Shown: positions 1 to 6,034, counted from the first letter of the stretch. The stretch: DNA of 7,970 nt from Alistipes sp. (GCA_017934845.1 JAGBIR010000160.1:1-7970); one strand, 5' to 3'. Program-made: numbers and translations. The notes: generated from the sequence alone by a model not told the origin.

Positions 1-459
1 AAGCGTGCATCTGCAACGCGTTCGACCGTAGCGGCTGAGACAACGTGGAGTTCGACTATCCGCTTCTTGTTGGATCGCCTTGTTGAGCGAATCGACGAGT
101 GGATTGAGCAGATTCGCGATAAGCGCGAGCAAAAGAAGAAGGCGAAGGAGGAGAAGAAGCGTCTTGAGGAGCAGCAGAAGCAGCAGGAGCAGGGTGACGA
201 AAATCCTTCAGAGGAGCAGGCTTCAGCAGAGGAGAGTGGCGAGGAATCGGCTACGGCCGAGGGTACAGACCCAAAGTCGAGCGAGCAGACTCAGCTGCCA
301 AAGGCAAGTGCTATGCCCACGCCGATGATATTCAGCGAGCGTCAACGCTCATTTGCCGCATCGCGAGTGATGCCTACCGAAGATCCCTCTTCAACCACCA
401 CAGCCCACTATGCCAATTCGCAGGCCTATGCCGACGATATAAAGGCCTTCGGACGATAG
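1..459 (+). CDS. C-terminal part of a charged coiled-coil protein upstream of the capsid gene (5' end outside window)
   Basis: The reading frame is open from the first base to the stop at 457-459 (152 codons). TTG codons at 67 and 70 are possible internal starts, but the open frame upstream makes a longer protein cut by the window edge more likely. Residues about 25-65 are extremely rich in Glu, Lys, Gln and Arg and should form a coiled coil. They are followed by a Glu/Ser/Ala/Thr-rich, probably disordered stretch and a Pro/Ser/Thr-containing tail ending in DDIKAFGR. No enzymatic motif is visible. It lies 66 bp upstream of the major capsid gene, the place where many tailed phages carry a scaffold or a protease-scaffold fusion, and its low-complexity helical composition fits a scaffold. 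That role is inference; a tail or other virion protein is equally possible. Confidence 0.6.
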   Translation, partial: KRASATRSTVAAETTWSSTIRFLLDRLVERIDEWIEQIRDKREQKKKAKEEKKRLEEQQKQQEQGDENPSEEQASAEESGEESATAEGTDPKSSEQTQLPKASAMPTPMIFSERQRSFAASRVMPTEDPSSTTTAHYANSQAYADDIKAFGR

Positions 460-509
460 GCTGGCACGAAAAACAACCTAACAAACAACCATTTAATCTA
501 TTTTTTAAC

Positions 510-527
510 TTAACAACCTAATTTTAT
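510..527 (+). repeat. AT-rich leader motif, copy 1 (before capsid gene)
   Basis: TTAACAACCTAATTTTAT ends inside the capsid ATG (526-528). A near copy (16 of 18 bases) lies at 1980-1997 before the portal gene. The core AACAACCTAA also occurs at 472-481, 40 bp upstream of its position here. In Bacteroidetes, starts are often preceded by AT-rich unstructured leaders rather than a Shine-Dalgarno sequence, so a translation-enhancing leader is the simplest reading; this is inference. Confidence 0.4.
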
Positions 528-1515
528 GTCAAACGTTATTGTAAACCCCAAAACTTACACCGGTTCAGAACTTGAGAAGATCTTTTTCCGCCCCATCCTT
601 TCGGGCCCGACAGCCGAGGAGTTAGGCATCCGCGTACTCTACAATATGCCCGTGCCGACCATCCTACCTGTGGTGACTCATTCGGGCAATGTGTTGTCGT
701 CGTTGGATAGCTCGTCTTCGTGGGTGGGTAACCGCAAGTCAACCATCCAGAAGGAGATTAAGCTTGAGCGCGTGAAGGCCGAGAACGCCTTTTCGGCAAG
801 CGACTACTTCACAACCATCTTCGAGTTGATCTCTAACCAGAGTGGCCTGAATATGGAGGATTTGAGCGGCACACAGCTCGAGCAGGCCGAGACCGAGCTC
901 TTCCGTAAGGCCATCGCCGAGAGCATCCGTATGAATATGTGGTTGGGCGATAAGGGAAATACCCTTTCGACCGGTTACAGCAGCTTCGATGGCTTGTTGA
1001 AGAAGGTGCGCGAGAAGACCCACTCGGATTACTTTTACTACTCGGACGACGATCTCGAGACATCGTTTACCGGCAACATCACCGAGCTCTTCGAGAAGAT
1101 GATTGCCGAGGCGAGTCCCAAGCTCAAGGGCTTGTTCCACGAGGGTCAGGTGGCGTTCTTTGTATCGCCCGACCTCTATAAGCTCTATCAGGATCACCTC
1201 GACTCGGAGTTTGGTACGGCTGCCTATGCCGATGTGCAGAATGGTCGCAAGGCGTTGATGTATAAGGGCTTCTCCGTTATTGAGGTAAACCTCGAGCCTA
1301 TGATTTCATCGTCGAAGATCTCCGATCAGTTTATCATCTTTACCGATCGTCGTAACTTGGTGTTGGCGGTAAATACTGCCGATGTCCCCGGCTCGGAGAT
1401 TCGTATGTGGTATAACCCCGACGAGATGGAGAACCGCCAGAGAGCCGTATTTGCCATCGGTTGCGAGATTCTCGACAACGAGTTGGTATGTGCCGCAACA
1501 AACTACATCCCCTAA
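526..1515 (+). CDS. Putative phage major capsid protein (HK97-fold-like)
   Basis: This 329-residue protein has the size and layout of a tailed-phage major capsid protein. An N-terminal arm (about residues 1-75) is followed by a helical and acidic central part with a Glu-rich helix (DLSGTQLEQAETELFRKAI), then a C-terminal beta-rich half. Phrases in that half such as 'GQVAFFVSPDLYKLYQDHL', 'YKGFSVIEVN' and 'RAVFAIGCEI' resemble the P-domain and A-domain segments seen in capsid proteins of Bacteroidetes prophages. It would self-assemble into the icosahedral head. No cleavable protease domain is present. The ATG at 526 follows a 66-bp AT-rich leader without a clear Shine-Dalgarno sequence. A putative portal gene two genes downstream supports the assignment. 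Recognition rests on pattern and context, not on an alignment. Confidence 0.7.
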   Translation: MSNVIVNPKTYTGSELEKIFFRPILSGPTAEELGIRVLYNMPVPTILPVVTHSGNVLSSLDSSSSWVGNRKSTIQKEIKLERVKAENAFSASDYFTTIFELISNQSGLNMEDLSGTQLEQAETELFRKAIAESIRMNMWLGDKGNTLSTGYSSFDGLLKKVREKTHSDYFYYSDDDLETSFTGNITELFEKMIAEASPKLKGLFHEGQVAFFVSPDLYKLYQDHLDSEFGTAAYADVQNGRKALMYKGFSVIEVNLEPMISSSKISDQFIIFTDRRNLVLAVNTADVPGSEIRMWYNPDEMENRQRAVFAIGCEILDNELVCAATNYIP

Positions 1516-1526
1516 TCGAGTAAGTT

Positions 1527-1973
1527 ATGTCCGAGAATCGAGTTTATAAGCCGGTAGGCGGTATTGTGGCAGCCGAGCTCTTTACGCTCGATGTCCTGCG
1601 TGCCGAAGGGTCGATTAACGCGGGCAGCGGCATTAGTGTCGAGTTGGCTGATTATGCCTCGCATTACGAGGAGAGCCTCTCGTCGGAGAGCGGGTTGGTG
1701 AGCGTAGCACATACGCTCACCCTCGTTGCCGAGCGACAGAATGCTGCGCCGTGGATGGATGCCGAGTTCCTGCGCCGATGTGCCGCCGAGGGCGTTGTGG
1801 CGAAGGTGTGGCTGGCATCGGGCGAGGAGCTTACGGTGGGCTGTTGCCGAAGGATGGGGCTGGAGCAGGCTCTGCGTCTGGAGTCGCTAAGCTGTTCGTC
1901 GGGCGTAAGGCCGCGCCAGCGTCCCGTAGCCGAATTGGTGTTGCGATGCCGCGATGTTACATCGGCATATTAG
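1527..1973 (+). CDS. Unrecognised 148-residue protein between capsid and portal genes
   Basis: The ATG at 1527 lies 11 bp after the capsid stop, so the gene is probably co-transcribed with it. The protein has no signal peptide or membrane segment. It contains alternating hydrophobic stretches that suggest beta structure (SVAHTLTLVAE; AEGVVAKVWLASGEELTVG) and a C-terminal strand-like end (VAELVLRCRD). It has three Cys in its last third (a CC pair near residue 110, then single ones), all apparently unpaired by motif. I do not recognise a family. From its position it could be a head-decoration, head-completion or tail-associated protein; this is inference from location only. The codon use matches its neighbours and the frame is intact. 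Confidence 0.6.
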   Translation: MSENRVYKPVGGIVAAELFTLDVLRAEGSINAGSGISVELADYASHYEESLSSESGLVSVAHTLTLVAERQNAAPWMDAEFLRRCAAEGVVAKVWLASGEELTVGCCRRMGLEQALRLESLSCSSGVRPRQRPVAELVLRCRDVTSAY

Positions 1974-1979
1974 TAAGAA

Positions 1980-1997
1980 TTAACAATCTAATGTTAT
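1980..1997 (+). repeat. AT-rich leader motif, copy 2 (before portal gene)
   Basis: TTAACAATCTAATGTTAT differs from the motif before the capsid gene (510-527) at two of 18 positions. Copy 1 runs into the capsid ATG. Copy 2 lies 15 bp upstream of the portal ATG and itself contains an ATG (1991) that opens a 21-codon frame. A shared leader before two virion genes suggests a common translation or expression signal; this is inferred from two copies only. Confidence 0.35.
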
Positions 1998-2012
1998 TGC
2001 CAAAAACACTCT

Positions 2013-3239
2013 ATGATGAATACAACGAAAACAAAGAGTTTGGTGGCGGTGGGTAACCGTCGCGAGGAGCCGCTGATGACGCTCTCGACGGCACAAGTCT
2101 CAAACAAGAAGTTCTGGCGATGGGGTGACGACAACATGACGCCCTATGCGTTATCGTTGATGTCGCGCCGTTCGACAACCCACCGCCGCATAATCAACGA
2201 CAAGGCCGACTACATTGCCGGAAAGGGCTTCGCCTGCGACGAGAGCGTGCCACTGCTGGCGCAATTTGTTGCTCAGGCCAATGGCGATGGAGAGTCGCTG
2301 CGTACGGTGTTGAGTCGTGTGGCCTTCGACAAGGCGTTGCTGGGAAATGCCTTCGTCGAGGTGGTGACCGACCAGAGTGGCAGCTTCCTCTCGCTCTACC
2401 ATCAGGATGCCTCGAATGTGCGTCTGGCGCGCGACGACAAGCACGTCATTCTGCACCACAACTGGAGCGCGTTCAAGGCCGAGGAGTCGGTCGTATTGCC
2501 ACTATATCCTCACTTCGAGCAGCAGAGCGACGGCTCGTTGCGTTCGGTGGTACACTACAAGGAGTATGAGCCGATGTTTACCCACTATGGCGTGCCGAAA
2601 TATATTGCCGGTATGGGTGTTTCGGCCATCGCCTACAAGACCGATTGCTGGAATATCTCGCGTCTGGATAATTCGTTCCAGCTCTCGGGCGTAATGATGC
2701 TCGACGCCGCTACCGACAACGAGGCCGAGGCCGAGCAGATTGTGCGAACGGCGCAGCGTCGCTTTGCCGGAGAGCCCGGGCAGGTGATGTTTATCCTGCG
2801 CGATGGTCAGGAGCACGACAACTCGCAGTTTATCCCCGTAACGTCGAGCAACGAGGGCGACTGGAGTGCCCTGCACGATCAGGCGACGAGCGACATTGTG
2901 ATTGCTCACTCGTGGTTCCGTTCGCTCAGCGGACTGGACTACTCGTCGGGTTTCAGCTCCGAGCGAATCCTGCACGAGTATGAGGTTGCGCTCAACACGG
3001 TTATCCTTGCCGAGCAGGCCGAGTTGTTGAGCCCACTGAAGCGTATCCTGCACGATGTGGCGCATATCGATGCCTCGTCGCTGGAGGTCATTAACCGCCC
3101 GCCGACACGCTCGAAGCCTATCTATATGAAGGTTTGGGAGGCACGTAAGGCCGATGGTCTGGATTACGATCCGCAGGATGAGCGTCAGCAGGTATTCCTG
3201 TCGGAGATTACGAAGTATAATGTGACAAGTATAAAATAA
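2013..3239 (+). CDS. Putative phage portal protein
   Basis: The 408-residue product has the hallmarks of a tailed-phage portal protein, the dodecameric ring at one capsid vertex through which DNA enters and leaves. Visible segments include 'INDKADYIAGKGF' (about 61-73), 'LLGNAFVEVV' (109-118), a central acidic helix 'DNEAEAEQIVRTAQRRFAG' (235-253) and 'IAHSWFRSLSGLDYSS' (297-312), followed by 'ERILHEYEVALNTVILAEQ' (318-335). This last pattern, a clip or crown transition followed by a long helix, is typical of PBSX/HK97-type portals. Length is at the short end of the family (usually about 400-500). The ATG at 2013 is followed by another at 2016; either could serve. The gene comes after the capsid gene here, the reverse of the usual order. 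No frameshift is seen. Confidence 0.75.
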   Translation: MMNTTKTKSLVAVGNRREEPLMTLSTAQVSNKKFWRWGDDNMTPYALSLMSRRSTTHRRIINDKADYIAGKGFACDESVPLLAQFVAQANGDGESLRTVLSRVAFDKALLGNAFVEVVTDQSGSFLSLYHQDASNVRLARDDKHVILHHNWSAFKAEESVVLPLYPHFEQQSDGSLRSVVHYKEYEPMFTHYGVPKYIAGMGVSAIAYKTDCWNISRLDNSFQLSGVMMLDAATDNEAEAEQIVRTAQRRFAGEPGQVMFILRDGQEHDNSQFIPVTSSNEGDWSALHDQATSDIVIAHSWFRSLSGLDYSSGFSSERILHEYEVALNTVILAEQAELLSPLKRILHDVAHIDASSLEVINRPPTRSKPIYMKVWEARKADGLDYDPQDERQQVFLSEITKYNVTSIK

Positions 3240-3245
3240 CAGATT

Positions 3246-3722
3246 ATGGCACAGAAAATTATAACTTCAGCCGAGGTCCTTTCGGCAGCCTTCACCGATG
3301 GCGGTTACCTATCGCCCGATGTTGTTTCCGATGCCGATATCGAAGCTGCCGTCGAGCGATGGATAGTACCTGTTACGGGGCGTAAACTGTTGCAGGCGGT
3401 GGAGCGAGGCTCCCATTCCGAATTCTCGACCTCCTACCTCAAGCCCTGCGTTGCGGCCTATGTGCGATTGCTTATTCAGCCGCGATTGAGTGCCGTGACC
3501 TCGCAGATGGGTGTCGCAGCCCCCGCCTCGTCGTCGCATAAGTCGGCCGATGAGGCTATGCGCCGAGAGTTGATGCTCTCGCTCAAGGTGCGTGCGCAGG
3601 CGTTGCGTCGTCGTATGTCGGAGTACCTCGATGCAAATCAGAGTAAAATTTCGGAGTATGAGAGCGCCGATAACGTATTAAACCGATGTTGTTGTGATGG
3701 AGGCTTTGTACAAATACTTTAG
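3246..3722 (+). CDS. Putative head-tail connector / head-completion protein
   Basis: The ATG at 3246 follows the portal stop by six bases. The 158-residue protein starts 'KIITSAEVLSAAF' and continues with 'DADIEAAVERWIVPVTGRKLL' and 'YLKPCVAAYVRLLIQPRLS', then a basic helical C-terminus. Small, mostly helical proteins with an 'I..A...I.P..G..L' pattern just after the portal are commonly gp6-like connectors in Bacteroidetes prophages, forming a ring under the portal. The assignment is by size, pattern and position. The C-terminus is odd: three consecutive Cys followed by DGGFVQIL, encoded by bases that overlap the start of the next gene, which suggests the last residues are under little constraint and serve translational coupling. 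Confidence 0.5.
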   Translation: MAQKIITSAEVLSAAFTDGGYLSPDVVSDADIEAAVERWIVPVTGRKLLQAVERGSHSEFSTSYLKPCVAAYVRLLIQPRLSAVTSQMGVAAPASSSHKSADEAMRRELMLSLKVRAQALRRRMSEYLDANQSKISEYESADNVLNRCCCDGGFVQIL

Positions 3723-4125
3723 TGGATGCTTGACGGCTGTGGCGGCACTCTTCGCGCCCGTAGTGCCTATGGTGTGGTCGCTGGTGGGATTCATCGGCTT
3801 CGACTTCCTGACGGGTGTTGTAGCTTCGCGTGCCGAGGCGCGAAAGGCGGGTCGAGAGTGGTACTTCGAGAGCCGTCTGGCGTGGCGAACAATCGAGAAA
3901 CTGGGTTTTTCGGTAATCTCGCTCTGTATGGCCTTTACGATTGATACTCTGCTACTTGGTTTTATGGAGCTGCACTTGACGAATCTTTTGGCGGGCTTTG
4001 TCTGCGGTGTCGAGATGTGGTCGTTTCTGGAAAATGCCTGCCGCATAAGCGATGCACCGCTGCTGCGCCACCTGCGAGGTTTGGTGCGTCAGAAAGTGAG
4101 AGAGGAGGTGGAGCGCAATGAGTAG
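3694..4125 (+). CDS. Phage holin family membrane protein
   Basis: The product is 142-143 residues, starting at GTG 3694 or, more likely, ATG 3697. It overlaps the connector gene by 29 or 26 nt in another frame, so translation is probably coupled. Hydrophobic segments at about 11-44 (one long or two short helices), 70-90 and 94-112 predict three or four membrane passes. They contain the motif 'GFIGFDFLTGVVASRAEARK', typical of the toxin-secretion/phage-lysis holin family (Phage_holin_4). The C-terminal tail is charged (LRHLRGLVRQKVREEVERNE), as in most holins. Holins form lesions in the inner membrane that let the lysin reach peptidoglycan. A lysin-like gene overlaps its 3' end, which strengthens the call. 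Confidence 0.8.
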   Translation: MMEALYKYFSGCLTAVAALFAPVVPMVWSLVGFIGFDFLTGVVASRAEARKAGREWYFESRLAWRTIEKLGFSVISLCMAFTIDTLLLGFMELHLTNLLAGFVCGVEMWSFLENACRISDAPLLRHLRGLVRQKVREEVERNE

Positions 4126-4519
4126 AGGCATACGTAATTGCAATCCGGGCAACATTCGTCGCTCGCGAGTGCGCTACCGAGGCGAAAAACACCCCTCGCA
4201 GGATCCTGACTTCAAGCAGTTTGAGTCGATGGCGTGGGGTTACAGAGCAATGTTCGTGCTTCTCGACAGCTATCGTGTGCGCCACGGATTAAACACCCTG
4301 CGCGGGATGATTTCGCGCTATGCTCCGCCCTCGGAGAACCATACGGCACTCTACATCGATGCGGTGTCGGAGCGCACGGGAGTCTCGCCCGATGAGCCGC
4401 TCAATACGCGCGATCGCAAGACGATGATCCCCATCGTGAGAGCTATGTCGCGCGTTGAGAATGGTGTGGATGCCGTGCTGAGCGATGTCGAGACGGGGTG
4501 GATGTTAACCGATTTTTAA
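4118..4519 (+). CDS. Structural protein P5-type phage lysin
   Basis: The ATG at 4118 overlaps the holin stop by eight bases (ATGAGTAG). The 133-residue protein begins 'RGIRNCNPGNIRRS' (3-16) and continues with 'DFKQFESMAWGYRAMFVLL' (31-49) and 'MISRYAPPSENHTALYI' (64-80). This is the signature of the P5-like phage proteins that commonly sit next to holins in Bacteroidetes and proteobacterial prophages. By family knowledge these are thought to act on peptidoglycan, possibly as lysozyme-like or transglycosylase enzymes; the catalytic residue cannot be assigned with certainty from the sequence. There is no signal peptide, so it would rely on the holin for export. It is the last phage-type gene in the block; a host porin gene follows. 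Confidence 0.75.
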   Translation: MSRGIRNCNPGNIRRSRVRYRGEKHPSQDPDFKQFESMAWGYRAMFVLLDSYRVRHGLNTLRGMISRYAPPSENHTALYIDAVSERTGVSPDEPLNTRDRKTMIPIVRAMSRVENGVDAVLSDVETGWMLTDF

Positions 4520-4626
4520 TCTTTGCGGAGTGTTGCAGAGGTGTAGATTAGGTATTTATACGCATATCAATTTGGAATATTTTTGTGACCTTTGTCATTA
4601 TTTTGTAAAAACTTAAATTGTTGTGT
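4520..4626 (+). promoter_or_regulatory. Phage/host junction with probable promoter of the porin gene
   Basis: Bases 4578-4585 read TATTTTTG, an exact match to the Bacteroidetes -7 consensus TAnnTTTG. TTTA at 4555-4558, 19 bp upstream, is a one-mismatch match to the -33 TTTG element. Transcription would then start near 4590-4595, giving a leader of about 35 nt before the porin ATG at 4627. Several other TTTG tetrads (4571, 4591, 4602) lie nearby, so the exact promoter is uncertain. No clear terminator hairpin is visible after the lysin gene, so read-through from the phage block is possible. Confidence 0.45.
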
Positions 4627-5676
4627 ATGAAAAAACTTATACTTTTAGCAACACTCATCGCTCTTTGCGCAGCGCCGCTCAAGGCGCAGAACGTTGACCA
4701 GTCGGCGCAGATTGCTCAACTTACCGAGGAGGTTAATACGTTGAAAACCAAGTCAACAACGTGGGACAAAATTACAAAGGCTCTGCCTAAAATCTCGGGT
4801 TATGCGCAGGTGCGTTACGAGTTTAAGGGCGGCGATGCCAGCACTTCAACATTCCAGTTGCGTCGTGTGCGTGTGAGCTTCGATGGTAACATCTCTCCAA
4901 AGATTGACTATAAGTTGCAGGCCGAGCTTACCAGCTTTAAGTTGGTCGATGCCTACTTCTCGTATAAGCCGCTCGATGCGCTGAATGTGCGTGCCGGTCA
5001 GTTTAAGTTGCCCTTCTCGATCGAGAATACCGACTACGGCCCGACCAAGATCGAGCTTATCGACTATCCTATGGCGTTGACCTATCTGGTAGCTTACGAT
5101 GAGGCTATCGGCGAGGATGTCATTAAGGCTAATGGCCGCGATTTGGGAGCCAAGATTTATGGTAAGTTTGCAAATGGCATAGTAGCCTACGACTTGGGCG
5201 TTTTCAACGGTCGTGGCTTGAATACCAAGGATAACAATAAGTCGAAGGATGTTGTCGGTCGTTTGAATATCCGTCCCATTAAGGGTCTGCTTTTGTCGGG
5301 CTCGTATATGTGGGGCGAGTATGGCAGCAGCTACCTCAAGCGCGAGCGTTGGGGTGCCGGCGTATGCTACGACTATGGCAATTGGATGGCTCGTTCGGAG
5401 TATATCGGCGGTAATACCGGTGAGCAGACGAGCGAGGGCGTGTATGTAACAGCGGGCTACCGTTTCTGCAAGAATTGGATGGCTGTGGCACGTTACGACA
5501 CCTTCTGCGAGAATACCGAGTTCCGTCCGGAGACATCTACAACAACCTATACCGTAGGTATCAACTGGCGTCCCGTTAAGCACTTCCTTATGCAGGCCAA
5601 CTACGCCTACGAGGATATGGTTTCAGGTCAGGGTAGCCGCAATATCTTCCAGTTGCAGGTATCGGCAATATTCTAA
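4627..5676 (+). CDS. Outer-membrane porin, phosphate-selective porin O/P-like (Porin_O_P family)
   Basis: The mature start is chosen at ATG 4627 because it gives a typical signal peptide (MKKLILLATLIALCAAPLKA, cleavage before QN). The in-frame TTG at 4618 would only add three residues. A short coiled-coil-like segment follows (about 26-45, AQIAQLTEEVNTLKTK), as is common in periplasmic N-termini of this porin family. The rest (about 55-349) alternates polar and aromatic residues as in a beta barrel. Segments such as 'FQLRRVRVSFDGNISPKIDY' and 'VRAGQFKLPFSIE' are characteristic of OprP/OprO-like porins. The last residue is Phe, the usual signal recognised by the Bam complex. It probably admits small anions or other solutes through the outer membrane; substrate specificity cannot be read from the sequence. 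It has its own promoter and a strong terminator, so it appears monocistronic. Confidence 0.85.
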   Translation: MKKLILLATLIALCAAPLKAQNVDQSAQIAQLTEEVNTLKTKSTTWDKITKALPKISGYAQVRYEFKGGDASTSTFQLRRVRVSFDGNISPKIDYKLQAELTSFKLVDAYFSYKPLDALNVRAGQFKLPFSIENTDYGPTKIELIDYPMALTYLVAYDEAIGEDVIKANGRDLGAKIYGKFANGIVAYDLGVFNGRGLNTKDNNKSKDVVGRLNIRPIKGLLLSGSYMWGEYGSSYLKRERWGAGVCYDYGNWMARSEYIGGNTGEQTSEGVYVTAGYRFCKNWMAVARYDTFCENTEFRPETSTTTYTVGINWRPVKHFLMQANYAYEDMVSGQGSRNIFQLQVSAIF

Positions 5677-5697
5677 CCCTGCGTATTATATCAACCT

Positions 5698-5736
5698 AAA
5701 GGGCGTGTCCAAGAACTCTCTGGACACGCCCTTTTT
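5698..5736 (+). terminator. Intrinsic terminator of the porin gene
   Basis: A perfect 14-bp inverted repeat (AAAGGGCGTGTCCA at 5698-5711 and TGGACACGCCCTTT at 5721-5734) encloses a 9-nt loop and runs into a T tract (5732-5736). It lies 21 bp after the porin stop. The A run on the left side could also make it work in the opposite direction. Confidence 0.9.
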
Positions 5737-5764
5737 GTTAACTGCCAATACCTCTATGCCCCTT

Positions 5765-5780
5765 TATCCGCACAAAAAAA
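5765..5780 (+). repeat. Direct repeat, copy 1
   Basis: TATCCGCACAAAAAAA matches TATCCGCGCAAAAAAA at 5864-5879 at 15 of 16 positions. The two copies lie 99 bp apart and flank an inverted repeat. Confidence 0.5.
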
Positions 5781-5812
5781 AGCGACAGCATAAATTAGCA
5801 TAATATTTATAG

Positions 5813-5833
5813 CCTCCCTTTTCCAAAGGGAGG
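5813..5833. repeat. Short palindrome, possible dispersed intergenic repeat
   Basis: CCTCCCTTT (5813-5821) and AAAGGGAGG (5825-5833) form a 9-bp perfect stem with a 3-nt loop. The sequence then continues GTTTGGAGGGA. This layout resembles REP-like dispersed repeats seen between genes in Bacteroidetes genomes; that resemblance is from memory. It lacks a T tract on the + strand, so it is unlikely to be a terminator. Confidence 0.5.
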
Positions 5834-5863
5834 TTTGGAGGGAATGTAAATATAGTTGCGGAG

Positions 5864-5879
5864 TATCCGCGCAAAAAAA
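5864..5879 (+). repeat. Direct repeat, copy 2
   Basis: This is the partner of 5765-5780 with one mismatch. Its A tract forms part of the left arm of the following hairpin. Confidence 0.5.
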
Positions 5880-5910
5880 TAGAGCGGTCAAAACTGACTG
5901 CTCTATTTTT
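5875..5910. terminator. Strong bidirectional intrinsic terminator-like hairpin
   Basis: AAAAATAGAGCGGTCA (5875-5890) pairs with TGACTGCTCTATTTTT (5895-5910) over 16 positions with a single G-T wobble and a 4-nt loop. A and T tracts at the two ends allow function on both strands. No intact gene ends directly at it: the porin already has its own terminator 140 bp upstream. It may have belonged to a lost gene. Confidence 0.8.
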
Positions 5911-5923
5911 GAAGTGCCACATC

Positions 5924-6034
5924 GTGCCAAACCATCGAACCTTTATTGATGACTACTTGAAGATTCTTGACTTCATAGATTGGTTAAAGGTCGCATATCC
6001 CGAAAAGGCAAAATTTCTCACCGAAAAGTCTTGA
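5924..6034 (+). pseudogene. Possible gene remnant: 36-residue C-terminal-like fragment
   Basis: A frame ending at TGA 6032-6034 encodes a protein-like, amphipathic segment beginning with VPNHRTFIDDYLKILDF and continuing with IDWLKVAYPEKAKFLTEKS. A GTG at 5924 is the first in-frame start codon after the hairpin, but the frame is open further upstream through the hairpin. It looks like the tail of a helical protein rather than random sequence. I do not recognise the family. It may be what remains of a gene disrupted when the adjacent replication gene or the repeats arrived; a real small protein is also possible. Confidence 0.3.

Noticed and set aside
67..459. Treating TTG 67 as the real start of the first gene
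   Set aside because: The frame is open upstream to the first base with no stop, so a longer gene cut by the window edge is more likely.
739..1197. A 152-codon minus-strand frame opposite the capsid gene
   Set aside because: It is an antisense shadow rich in Leu/Glu/Gly from reversed GAG/CTC codons; the plus-strand capsid explains the region.
1751..2056. A 101-codon plus-strand frame overlapping the 148-residue protein and the portal start
   Set aside because: Most of it is out of frame inside a better-supported gene. Only its last 21 codons (from 1991) are worth noting as a mini-frame.
2502..3065. A 187-codon minus-strand frame opposite the portal gene
   Set aside because: It is a shadow of the portal coding sequence, with composition typical of antisense translation and no known motif.
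4846..5583. A 245-codon open frame on the minus strand opposite the porin
   Set aside because: It is antisense to a well-supported porin and arises from its codon bias; it has no plausible start context or recognisable domain.
5780..5812. A dif-like sequence (GCATAA...TTTAT) that might be a XerCD site for phage integration
   Set aside because: Only the GCATAAT half resembles a dif arm; the second arm is missing, so the match is no better than expected in AT-rich DNA.
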